Assembly: GCA_022790685.1 (NCBI GenBank)
Contig: JAAVXQ010000115.1
Coordinates: 1-32,936, forward strand
Length of the DNA stretch: 32,936 nt
Reading direction: 5' to 3'
Source of the DNA: Clostridia bacterium
Lineage (GTDB): Bacteria > Bacillota > Clostridia > TANB77 > CAG-508
Shown: positions 8,005 through 15,415 of the stretch, piece after piece
Layout of the letters: every line of letters begins with the position of its first letter
How positions within the stretch are numbered: the first letter of the stretch is position 1
The notes under the pieces: generated by a model
What the model saw: the letters and a program-made list of their open reading frames with translations, nothing else
What the model was told of the DNA's origin: nothing
The model's database searches: none
Made by a program: the position numbers and the translations under genes

Positions 8005-9379
8005 ATGTTAAATAAAGTTTTAATTGCAAATAGAGGAGAAATTGCAGTAAGAATTATAAGAGCTTGCAAAGAAATGGGAATTCATACAGTAGCTGTTTAT
8101 TCAGAAGCAGATAAAACAGCATTGCATACTAAACTTGCTGATGAAGCTGTGTGTATTGGACCAGCACAATCAGGGAAAAGTTACTTAAATATGAAAAATA
8201 TTCTAGAAGCAGCATGCCTTACAGGAGCAGATAGCATACACCCAGGTTTTGGTTTTTTATCAGAAAATCCTACTTTTGCTAAAATGTGCGAAGAAAGTAA
8301 TATAAAATTTATTGGACCCTCATATAAAATAATAGATTTGATGGGGAATAAATCAAATGCAAAAGAACTAATGGAAAAGGCTGGTGTACCAGTAATTCCA
8401 GGTTCAAAAGGAAGTGTGAAAAATTTAAAAGAACTAAAAAAAATAGCAGAAGAGATTGGATATCCATTAATGATAAAGGCCTCTAGTGGCGGTGGAGGAA
8501 AAGGAATACGCCTAGTAAATAGAAAAGAAGATTTAGAAGAAAGTTACAACATAGTAAAACAAGAAGCAAAAGTATCCTTTAATGATGATGAACTATATGT
8601 AGAAAAATTTATTGAAAATCCTAGACATGTTGAGATACAAGTTTTAGCAGATGAACATGGCAATTGTATTCATCTAGGTGAAAGAGATTGCTCACTTCAA
8701 AGAAGAAATCAAAAGGTGCTAGAAGAAAGTCCATCCACGGTTCTAGATGAGAATTTGAGAAACCAAATGGGTGAAGCAGCCATAAAAGCTGTTAAAGCTT
8801 CTAAATATTCAAGTGCAGGAACCATAGAATTTTTAGTAGATAAAAATAAAGATTTTTATTTTATGGAAATGAATACTAGAATTCAAGTAGAGCATCCAGT
8901 AACAGAATGGATAACAGGAATAGATATTGTAAAAGAACAAATAAAGATCGCATCAGGAAATAAGTTAGAATATAAACAAAAAGATATAGATTTTAAAGGT
9001 CATAGTATAGAATGTAGAATAAATGCAGAAAATCCAGAAAAAGGATTTAGAGCATCTCCTCGGAGAAATAAAAGATTTAAATTTACCGGGTGGAAATGGT
9101 GTAAGAGTAGATACAGCTGTATATAGTGGATATAAAATTCCGCCAGTATATGACTCTATGATTGCAAAAATTATTGTACATGGAGAAAATAGAATAGAAG
9201 CAATATCGAAAATGAAGAGAGCACTAGAAGAATGTGTTATTGATGGTATAGATACTAATATAGATTTTTTATATAAAATACTTGAAAATGAAGATTTTAT
9301 AGATGGAAATTTTGATACTTCATTTATAAATAAATTCTTAGAAAATGAAAGTAGCACTCACAAAAAAGAAACTTTGTAA
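8005..9379 (+). CDS. accC: Biotin carboxylase, read through a +1 shift at CGG 9061
   Basis: ATP-grasp enzyme that carboxylates biotin on AccB. The first frame gives residues 1-352 with the start ANRGEIAVRIIRACKEMG, the ATP loop KASSGGGGKG, HVEIQVLADEHGN, the Glu-rich EMNTRIQVEHPVTE and CRINAENPEKGFRASP. There, an in-frame CGG (9061-9063) interrupts the gene; frame zero stops at 9126. Leaving out C9061 gives GEIKDLNLPGGNGVRVDTAVYS and the normal C-terminus to 9379, 457 residues in total. The family motif at this point is SPG, so glycine is exactly what is expected. The last about 10 residues end in a Lys-rich tail. The gene is normally essential and shows no other damage, so it is either recoded or carries a sequencing error. 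Confidence 0.9.
9061..9063 (+). other. CGG recoding site 1 (accC)
   Basis: Context ...GCA TCT CCT C|GGA GAA ATA. Codon 353 of accC is CGG; skipping the C gives GGA (Gly). The frame-zero stop comes 22 codons on. The upstream (P-site) codon is CCT. Confidence 0.75.
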
Positions 9380-9394
9380 GTGCCAATCAATAAA

Positions 9395-9450
9395 AGAACA
9401 AACAGAAATGAGTTTAAAGAAATGAATTTTTGAGAATTTTTGTTAGTTCT
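9395..9450 (-). terminator. Imperfect hairpin, likely terminator of the antisense gene
   Basis: 15-nt arms (AGAACAAACAGAAAT against ATTTTTGTTAGTTCT, one mismatch and one G-U pair) around a 26-nt loop. Read on the minus strand it lies 13 nt after the antisense gene stop and is followed by TTTATTG, so it may end that transcript. A second hairpin, CACTCACAAA / TTTGTAAGTG, spans 9355-9382 across the accC stop. Confidence 0.45.
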
Positions 9451-9463
9451 ATAAAAAGAAAAG

Positions 9464-9730
9464 TTATTTTGGAGCGATTGTTACTTTGGTTTTGCCATAT
9501 TCTTTTGTATACCGAATGATATCAAATCCAAGATTATTAAGAGCTTTTTCGATAACTTTTCTCTTATAATCTCCTTTGAATTTGAGCGTTTCCGGCAGAC
9601 TGCATCTATGCTCCGAACTTTCTGATAACTCCAGAAGTACACGCCAATAATCATCACGGCGATTACGACTTGAGTTTAGGAGAGTGTGGAGTGTTTGCAT
9701 GCTAAAGTTGAAGTACTTAAGTTGTTCCAT
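9464..9730 (-). CDS. Small antisense protein of unknown function inserted in the acc operon
   Basis: 88 residues from the ATG at 9730; the minus-strand ribosome site AAGGAGG lies 11 nt before it, and an in-frame GTG six bases upstream (spacing 5) is an alternative start. The protein is basic with MQTLHTLLNSSRNRRDDYWR and IEKALNNLGFDIIRYTKEYGKTK, possibly a small alpha/beta fold. I do not recognise it. Base and codon use differ from the neighbours: CGT, CGC, CTG, CCG and one CGG (Ile-Ile-Arg-Tyr) occur here. It occupies a 423-nt gap where the operon otherwise has gaps of 17-50 nt, on the opposite strand, with its own possible terminator. These facts suggest a horizontally acquired cassette. 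No transposase or clear target duplication is seen. Confidence 0.6.
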   Translation of the reverse strand: MEQLKYFNFSMQTLHTLLNSSRNRRDDYWRVLLELSESSEHRCSLPETLKFKGDYKRKVIEKALNNLGFDIIRYTKEYGKTKVTIAPK

Positions 9731-9802
9731 AAACACATAAACCTCCTTCAATTTTTTGTAAGATAGAGTATAACACAAAATAATTAAAAAGGAAAGAGTA
9801 AA

Positions 9803-10643
9803 ATGATTATTGATAAGTTAAAAAAGAGAAATAATACTGTAAAGACTGAAATAAATAAAGGAGATATACCTGTAGGAAAATGGGTTAAGTGTGACAAATG
9901 TCTAGAAATAATATATAAAGACACTCTTCACAATAACTATAGTGTATGTCCTAGTTGCGGAAATCATTTTAGATTGTCTAGTAGACGTAGAATAAGCCAA
10001 ATAACAGATGAAGGTTCTTTTAAAGCTTTTGAAGAACTTAATATAAAAACTGTCAATCCTTTAAATTTAGAAGGATATATGGAAAAGTTAGAAAATTTAA
10101 AAGAAAAGACAGGTATAGATGAAGCTGTTTTATGTGGAATTCGGCAAAATAAATTCAGAAGAAGCAGTTATTTGCGTTATGGACGGTAATTTTTTAATGG
10201 GAAGTATGGGAAGTGTTGTTGGAGAAAAAATAACATATTCTATTGAGAAAGCTATAGAATTAAAATTACCAATAATAATATTTTCTGTTTCTGGTGGAGC
10301 TAGAATGCAAGAAGGTATTATATCATTAATGCAAATGGCAAAAACTTCAAGTAGTGTTGCAAAAGCAAATGAAGCAGGAATACTGTTTATATCTGTTCTT
10401 ACTGATCCTACATATGGAGGAGTTACTGCAAGTTTTGCATCTTTAGGAGATATAATTTTAGCTGAACCAAATGCAATGATAGGATTTGCTGGACCAAGAG
10501 TTATAAAGCAGACAATTGGTCAAGAATTACCAGAGGGATTTCAAACAGCTGAATTTTTATTAGAACATGGTTTTATTGATAAAATTGTTGAGAGAAAAGA
10601 TATGAAAGAAACTTTATATAAACTAATAAAATTAAACAAATGA
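9803..10643 (+). CDS. accD: Acetyl-CoA carboxylase carboxyltransferase beta, +1 shift at CGG 10142
   Basis: Beta half of the carboxyltransferase that moves CO2 from biotin to acetyl-CoA. The N-terminal zinc ribbon is clear (CDKC at 30-33, CPSC at 49-52). The first frame reaches codon 113 (VLCGI) and then meets CGG at 10142-10144; frame zero ends at 10189. Skipping C10142 gives GKINSEEAVICVMDGNFLMG and the crotonase-fold core with VSGGARMQEG, LTDPTYGGVTASFA and GFAGPRVIKQT, ending at 10643. Total 279 residues, the normal AccD length. It has its own ribosome site (AGGAAAG) after the antisense cassette. As for accC, the gene should be essential and is otherwise undamaged. Confidence 0.9.
10142..10144 (+). 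other. CGG recoding site 2 (accD)
   Basis: Context TGT GGA ATT C|GGC AAA ATA. Skipping the C gives GGC (Gly). The frame-zero stop is 16 codons on. The upstream codon is ATT. Confidence 0.75.
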
Positions 10644-10662
10644 TATATATAAATTATATATT

Positions 10663-10679
10663 AGGAGGTGAGTAAAATA
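10663..10679 (+). promoter_or_regulatory. accA ribosome site pointing to an ATA start
   Basis: AGGAGGTGA followed by GTAAA and ATA. The nine-base match to the 16S rRNA 3' end covers the GTG at 10668-10670; the ATA at 10677-10679 is at normal distance. No ATG, TTG or other GTG in frame lies near. Rare ATA or ATT starts are known to be discriminated by initiation factor IF3. Confidence 0.5.
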
Positions 10680-11627
10680 GAAAATAATTTATTAGAGGAA
10701 ATAAAAGATCTTGAAGAAACAATTAAAGAGCTAAAAAGTATTGGTAGAGATAGAATTATTGATGCTACAGATGAAATAAAAGAAGCACAAGAAAAGATAG
10801 AAGAACTAAAAGCAAAAGTATATAAAAATCTAACTGCTTGGGATAAAGTAGAACTTGCAAGAAGCTCAAGCAGACCAACGGCATTGGATTATATTGATAG
10901 GATTTTTGATGATTTTGTAGAACTTCATGGTGATAGAGCTTTTAAAGATGATAAATCAATAGTTGGAGGGTTAGGAAGAATTGGAAATCAAAATTTTACT
11001 ATAATAGCTGAACAAAAAGGTAGAAATACAAAAGAAAATATTGAAAGAAATTTTGGAATGCCAAATCCAGAAAGTTATAGAAAATCTATTAGACTTATGA
11101 AACAAGCAGAAAAATTCAAAAGGCCAATAGTTACTTTTATTGATACAAAAGGTGCATATCCTGGTATTGGAGCAGAAGAAAGAGGTCAAGGAGAGGCAAT
11201 AGCTAGAAGTATGATGGAGATGTCTAGTTTAAAAGTACCAATAATTTCTATAGTTATAGGAGAAGGTTCAAGCGGAGGGGCTTTAGCTATAGGTATAGGT
11301 AATATTGTTATAATGCTTGAAAATTCTGTTTATTCAATATTATCACCAGAAGGATATGCTTCTATTCTTTGGAAAGATGCATCAAGAGTCAAAGAAGCTG
11401 CTGAAAAAATGAAACTTACAGCAGAAGATTTATATAATTTTAACGTTATAGATGAAATAATAAAAGAACCTTTAGGTGGTGCAGAAAAAGATATAAATTT
11501 TGTTTCAAATAGTATAAAAGATAGTATATTAAATAATTTAGAAATTTTAAACAAACTATCTGGAGAAGAACTAATTGAAAATAGATATCAAAAATTTAGA
11601 AAAATTGGAGAATATCAAAGATATTAA
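10668..11627 (+). CDS. accA: Acetyl-CoA carboxylase carboxyltransferase alpha
   Basis: Alpha half of the carboxyltransferase, partner of AccD. About 316-319 residues; N-terminal coiled-coil helix (LLEEIKDLEETIKELKS), then AWDKVELARSSSRPTALDYI, FGMPNPESYRKSIRLMKQAEKF, DTKGAYPGIGAEERGQ, IGEGSSGGALAIG and LSPEGYASILWKDA, all typical. The start is unusual. The only canonical codon is GTG at 10668, but it is inside the very strong ribosome site AGGAGGTGA (10663-10671) and cannot be placed in the P site with it. The ATA at 10677, 8 nt after AGGAGG, has ideal spacing and would give a protein beginning (M)ENNLLEEIKD. The coordinates here use GTG by convention. It lies 24 nt after accD and 17 nt before fabI. 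Confidence 0.93.
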   Translation: MSKIENNLLEEIKDLEETIKELKSIGRDRIIDATDEIKEAQEKIEELKAKVYKNLTAWDKVELARSSSRPTALDYIDRIFDDFVELHGDRAFKDDKSIVGGLGRIGNQNFTIIAEQKGRNTKENIERNFGMPNPESYRKSIRLMKQAEKFKRPIVTFIDTKGAYPGIGAEERGQGEAIARSMMEMSSLKVPIISIVIGEGSSGGALAIGIGNIVIMLENSVYSILSPEGYASILWKDASRVKEAAEKMKLTAEDLYNFNVIDEIIKEPLGGAEKDINFVSNSIKDSILNNLEILNKLSGEELIENRYQKFRKIGEYQRY

Positions 11628-11644
11628 AGAAGGGATGAAAGAAA

Positions 11645-12415
11645 ATGATTTTAAAAGATAAAACAATTTTAATAATGGGAATTAGAAATAAATGGAGTAT
11701 TGCATATGGAGCAGCAAAATCTGCATATGACCAAGGTGCAAAATTAGTATTTACTTTTAATGGAGAAGAAAATAGAGAAAAGGTAGAAGAACTATTATCT
11801 GAATTTAAAGGCTTTAAAGCATATACTTGTGATGCTTCAAGTGATGAAGATATAGAAAAAACATTAAAAAATATTAAGCAAGATTATGGAAAAATTGATG
11901 GAATATTACATAGTATAGCTCATGCTAATACTGAAGATCTAAGAAATGATTTTATATTAACAAGTAAAGATGGATTTAGTCATGCAAATGATGTAAGTGC
12001 TTATAGTTTAGTTGCTATATCAAGAATTGCAAGAAATATAGAACTTTTAAACCAAGATGCAAGTATAGTGGCTTTAACTTATTATGGCTCTACAAAAGTG
12101 TTACCAGGATATAATGTAATGGGAGTTGCAAAAGCAGCATTAGAATGTAGTGTAAGATATTTAGCAGATAATTTAGGACCAATGGGTATAAGAGTAAATG
12201 CTATATCAGCAGGGCCAATTAAGACTTTATCTGCAAAAGGAATAAAAGATTTTAGTACTATTCTTAATGTAGTAGAAGAAAAGGCACCACTTAGAAGAAA
12301 TGTTACAACAGAAGAAGTTGGAAATTCAGTAGCATTTTTAATGAGTGATATGTCTAGGGCGATTACAGGGCAAATTATTTATGCAGACAGTGGATATAAT
12401 ATAATGGGAATATAA
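11645..12415 (+). CDS. fabI: NADH-dependent enoyl-ACP reductase I
   Basis: Reduces trans-2-enoyl-ACP, the last step of each elongation cycle; target of triclosan-type inhibitors in related bacteria. 256 residues. The FabI-type nucleotide loop GIRNKWSIAYG lies at 12-22, SIAHAN at 90-95, and the active site Tyr146, Tyr156 and Lys163 (Tyr-x6-Lys) matches the numbering of E. coli FabI exactly. The C-terminus has GQIIYADSGYNIMG. RBS is the weak GAAGGGATG before the ATG. Last gene of the operon: a terminator follows at 12437-12466. A second, unrelated flavin-type enoyl reductase candidate lies just beyond. Confidence 0.95.
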   Translation: MILKDKTILIMGIRNKWSIAYGAAKSAYDQGAKLVFTFNGEENREKVEELLSEFKGFKAYTCDASSDEDIEKTLKNIKQDYGKIDGILHSIAHANTEDLRNDFILTSKDGFSHANDVSAYSLVAISRIARNIELLNQDASIVALTYYGSTKVLPGYNVMGVAKAALECSVRYLADNLGPMGIRVNAISAGPIKTLSAKGIKDFSTILNVVEEKAPLRRNVTTEEVGNSVAFLMSDMSRAITGQIIYADSGYNIMGI

Positions 12416-12436
12416 CTATTAATTAAAACACACTAA

Positions 12437-12466
12437 ATATGGGCGAAGGAAACGCCTATATTTTTT
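12437..12466 (+). terminator. Terminator of the fatty acid operon
   Basis: ATATGGGCG / CGCCTATAT stem (one G-U pair) around AAGGAAA, ending in six T. It separates fabI from the FabK-like gene. Confidence 0.85.
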
Positions 12467-12473
12467 AAAAGAT

Positions 12474-12494
12474 ATCTAGTATAAAATACTAGAT
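12474..12494 (+). promoter_or_regulatory. Perfect palindrome upstream of the FabK-like gene
   Basis: ATCTAGTAT-AAA-ATACTAGAT: 9-nt perfect arms around three A, 21 bp in total, about 92 nt before the start codon. There is no T run, so it is not a terminator. It contains TATAAA (12480-12485), a possible -10 box without a good -35. Its sequence is unrelated to the fabH palindrome. Operator or RNA hairpin; the regulator is unknown. The rest of 12495-12586 shows only the ribosome site AAGGAG. Confidence 0.5.
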
Positions 12495-12586
12495 AAAGAA
12501 CTTAAAAAGAACACTAAACGAGTTTACGCAGAATAGGAAATTTAAAAATTTAATTGAAAATAAATTTATTAAGGAGAAAATATAAT

Positions 12587-13674
12587 ATGAAATTACCAGA
12601 ATTAAAAATAGGAGACTTAGTTTCAAAACTTCCAATAATTCAAGGGGGGATGGGAGTACGGTATATCTCGTTCAAATTTAGCGGGTGCTGTAGCTAAAGA
12701 AGGTGGAGTTGGAGTAATATCAACAGCTCAGATTGGCTTTGATGAACCAGATTTTGAGACAAATACATTAAAAGCTAATTTAAGATCTTTAGAAAAACAT
12801 ATAAAAAAGGCAAAAGAAATCTCAAAAGGAAATGGAATAGTAGCAATAAATATAATGTCTGTTACTAACTTTTATAAGGAGAATGTAAAAAAAGCTATAG
12901 AAAGTGGGATAGACTTAATAATATCAGGTGCAGGTCTTCCAAAAGAACTTCCAAAATTAATACAAGGAACTAATGTAAAAATTGCACCTATTATATCTTC
13001 TGCAAGAGGAGCTGCTTTAATGATAAAATTATGGGCAAAACAAAATCATATACCAGATATGATTGTTGTAGAAGGGCCAGAAGCTGGTGGACACTTAGGA
13101 TTTTCAAAGGAGGAATTAAAAGAGGAAAATAAGAAAAATATATATGAAATTGTAAGAGAAGTAGTAGATAAAGTTAAAGAATTTGAAGAAGAGTTTAAGA
13201 AAAAAATTCCTGTTATAGCTGCAGGAGGAATTTATAATGGAAAAGATATTATATCTGCTTTAAAGGCAGGTGCTTCTGGAGTCCAAATGGCGACAAGATT
13301 TGTTGCAACAGAAGAATGTGATGCTGATATTAAATATAAAGAAGCATATATAAAAGCTACAAAAGAAGAAATAGAAATAGTACAAAGTCCAGTGGGAATG
13401 CCAGGTAGAGCAATAAGAAATAAATTTATTGAAGAAGTAGAAGAAAGAAAAGAAAAAGGAATAAAAGGTATTAATAGCAAGTGTTTAGGTTGTATAAAAA
13501 CTTGTAATCCTAAAGAAACTCCATATTGTATAACAAGAGCATTAATTAATGCGGTAAAAGGCGACATAGATAATAGTTTATTATTTGTACGGAAGTAATG
13601 CTTATAGAATAAATGCAATTACAACTGTAAAACAATTAATGAAGGAACTTACTTTAGAAGCTGAAAGTCTATAA
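12587..13674 (+). CDS. FabK / nitronate monooxygenase-family flavoprotein with two CGG +1 shifts
   Basis: FMN-dependent TIM-barrel oxidoreductase. 361 residues once two extra C (12659, 13590) are skipped; the length 1088 nt equals 362 codons plus two bases. The first frame gives only LKIGDLVSKLPIIQGGMGV; after the first shift come GISRSNLAGAVAKEGGVGVIS, VEGPEAGGHLGF, PVIAAGGIYNG, GASGVQMATRFVATEEC and a Cys-rich CLGCIKTCNPKETPYC; the second shift adds GSNAYRINAITTVKQL. The barrel motifs fit enoyl-ACP reductase II (FabK) and the related nitronate monooxygenase family. The 361-residue length and the Cys-rich C-terminal segment favour the longer clostridial monooxygenase-like group. Position next to the fab operon favours a role in fatty acid metabolism, but FabI is already present. 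Function is therefore left open. Confidence 0.82.
12659..12661 (+). other. CGG recoding site 3 (FabK-like gene, first)
   Basis: Context ATG GGA GTA C|GGT ATA TCT. Codon 25 is CGG; skipping the C gives GGT in the conserved QGGMGVG FMN-binding start of the barrel. Frame zero stops after 13 codons. The upstream codon is GTA. A CGT arginine codon follows three codons later in the restored frame and is read normally. Confidence 0.75.
13590..13592 (+). other. CGG recoding site 4 (FabK-like gene, second)
   Basis: Context TTA TTT GTA C|GGA AGT AAT. Skipping the C gives GGA and the family C-terminus GSNAYRIN; frame zero stops at the second codon after CGG (AAG TAA). The upstream codon is GTA. Confidence 0.72.
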
Positions 13675-13725
13675 GCAAAAGGTATATTTGTAAATGTTTT
13701 AATAAAAAGATAGCAAAGTAACAAT

Positions 13726-13764
13726 AAAAAATCACCTAGAATATAATATTTTAGGTGATTTTTT
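13726..13764 (+). terminator. Terminator whose 3' arm carries the patatin ribosome site
   Basis: Perfect 13-bp stem (AAAAAATCACCTA / TAGGTGATTTTTT), extended by about five A-T or G-U pairs towards the loop. It ends 52 nt after the FabK-like stop. The descending arm contains AGGTGA at 13753-13758 and the T run abuts the patatin ATG at 13765. Transcripts coming from upstream would have the patatin ribosome site closed in the hairpin. Confidence 0.8.
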
Positions 13765-14626
13765 ATGAAACTAGGATTAAGTTTAGCAGGCGGAGGAATT
13801 AAAGGAGTATCACATATTGGAGCAATAAAAGCTTTAAAAGAAGCAAATATAAAATTTGATTATATTTCTGGAACTTCTTCTGGAAGTATCATAGCGACTT
13901 TATATGCATGTGGATTTTCTACTGAGGAAATGTATGATATTTTTAAAAGATATAGTAAAGAAATAAATTATATAGATAGTATAAATGTAAAAAAAGCAAT
14001 TAAAGGAATATTTACAGGAAAAGGTTTTAATATAGATGGACTAAATAGTGGAAGGAAAATAAGCAAACTTGTAAATGAAGTATGTGGGAAAAAAGGAATA
14101 ACTAATATAAATCAAATAAAAATGCCTCTTTTAATACCTGCTGTAAATATATATAATGAAGAAGTGTATGTTTTTTCTAATAATGTGCTTGGAAATAAAA
14201 ATGATGATGTAAAATATATAAATAGTGTTAATATTGGCTTAGCTGTGCAAGCAAGTTGCAGTTATCCTCGGAATCTTTTCTCCTTGCAGATATAAGAAGG
14301 AACTTTTAGTGGATGGAGGTATTGCTGAAAATTTACCCTGGAGAGAAACCAAAAGAGCAGGAGCTGATAAAGTTTTAAGTATTGTGTTTGGTAATAAAAC
14401 ACCAGAGAGCTGTTGTAAAAATATATATGAAGTGGTAAATAAGTCTTTTTCAATACTTTGTCATGAACTTTCTAAATATGAATGGGATGGAACAGATTAT
14501 TTGTTAGAAATAAAAGAGCCTAATATTGGTTTATTAGATAAAAAACATATAGATGAATTATATAATGAAGGTTATATTCAAACTAAACTAAAAATAAGTG
14601 ATATAAAGAAAAAGTTAATTATTTAA
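13765..14626 (+). CDS. Patatin-like phospholipase, +1 shift at CGG 14269
   Basis: Predicted lipid acyl hydrolase with a Ser-Asp dyad. 286 residues after skipping C14269. The N-terminus has the oxyanion loop GLSLAGGGIKGVSHIG (residues 4-19) and the nucleophile elbow GTSSGS with Ser39 near it. The first frame ends in QASCSYP and a CGG; frame zero then stops at 14295. Skipping C gives GIFSPCRYKKELLVDGG, where DGG holds the catalytic aspartate, followed by IAENLPWRETKRAGADKVLSI. The family consensus at the break is a Pro-Gly pair, so glycine is expected. Without the shift the enzyme lacks its catalytic Asp. Starts immediately after a terminator hairpin; the substrate is unknown. Confidence 0.85.
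14269..14271 (+). other. CGG recoding site 5 (patatin)
   Basis: Context AGT TAT CCT C|GGA ATC TTT. Skipping the C gives GGA at the conserved Pro-Gly of patatins. Frame zero stops after 9 codons. The upstream codon is CCT, as in accC. Confidence 0.75.
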
Positions 14627-14636
14627 AATATAGAGT

Positions 14637-14722
14637 AAAGTTAATATAAAATATTTTAGTAGTAAAACATATTTATGGATTTACCATATGACCTTGCACG
14701 AAAAAATATTTATATTAACTTT
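14637..14722. repeat. 86-bp element with about 20-nt inverted ends
   Basis: The left arm 14637-14657 (AAAGTTAATATAAAATATTT...) is complementary to the right arm 14703-14722 with one bulged base. The interior holds a smaller hairpin TATGG-ATTTA-CCATA. The right arm runs into TTTTTT, so it could be a long terminator for the patatin gene or a MITE-like element. I see no clear target-site duplication. The remaining 14723-14874 is AT-rich and contains AAGGAG at 14851-14856, unusually far (18 nt) from the next ATG. Confidence 0.5.
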
Positions 14723-14874
14723 TTTATTATACAAAATATATTTGAATTTATACCATTAGTTTTATACCAAAAATATTTTAATAAATTATTTATTTTAATA
14801 CAACCAAATAAAAAAAGATGGTAATATATAGATGTAAGATATCTTAAAATAAGGAGTTTAAACTTAAAAATAAA

Positions 14875-15414
14875 ATGGAAGATAAGAAAATATATAGTTA
14901 TTTTGAAGGTAAAGAAATTAATATGGAAGAACTGGTAAAAGATTATATAAATTATGTAAAAGCCATTATTAAGAATTCATATATAAAATTACCAGAAGAA
15001 GATAATGAGGAAATTATTGTAGATGTTTTTTTTAGTTTTTGGAAAAATAAGGACAAGCTAGATATTAATAAAAAAACTTCTCCATATATAGCTAGCATAA
15101 CAAATAATTTATTAAAGAAAAAATGTAGAAATCTAAAAGTTATTAGTAGTAATATTGATGATTACATGGATAAAATATTTGATGATTCTGATATAGAAAT
15201 AGATTATTTTCAAAGTGAAATAAATAAAGAAATTATTAATTTACTAGATAAACTAAAAAAAGAAGATAAAGATATTTTTATTTTGTACTACTATGAAAAT
15301 AGAAAGATAAAAGAAATTTCATTGCATTTAAAGATGTCTGAGGAAAAAGTAAAATCAAAGCTTTTTAGAACTAGAAAAAGAATTAGAAAAATGTTAAAGA
15401 AAGGAGGATATTAA
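14875..15414 (+). CDS. ECF-type RNA polymerase sigma factor
   Basis: 179 residues. Region 2 is seen at about 20-90 (LVKDYINYVKAIIKN ... EEIIVDVFFSFWKN ... SPYIASITNNLLKKKCR), and region 4 at about 122-176 with the helix-turn-helix KEISLHLKMSEEKVKSKLFRTRKRIRKML. The two are joined by a short acidic linker and there is no region 1.1 or 3, as in extracytoplasmic function sigma factors. Its stop is one base before the start of the membrane partner at 15416, the usual arrangement of an ECF factor and its anti-sigma. The ATG chosen has its ribosome site AAGGAG 18 nt away, so a weakly translated or alternative start is possible. The signal sensed is unknown. Confidence 0.82.
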   Translation: MEDKKIYSYFEGKEINMEELVKDYINYVKAIIKNSYIKLPEEDNEEIIVDVFFSFWKNKDKLDINKKTSPYIASITNNLLKKKCRNLKVISSNIDDYMDKIFDDSDIEIDYFQSEINKEIINLLDKLKKEDKDIFILYYYENRKIKEISLHLKMSEEKVKSKLFRTRKRIRKMLKKGGY

Positions 15415-15415
15415 A

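Noticed and set aside
9380..9802. Insertion sequence between accC and accD
   Set aside because: No transposase, no convincing terminal inverted repeats or target duplication; only a small gene and a hairpin are visible.
9023..12857. Apparent separate downstream genes starting at internal ATG codons (9023 in accC, 10119 in accD, 12855 in the FabK-like gene)
   Set aside because: They lack ribosome sites, begin within conserved domains, and overlap or abut the upstream fragment; each is the +1 continuation of one gene.
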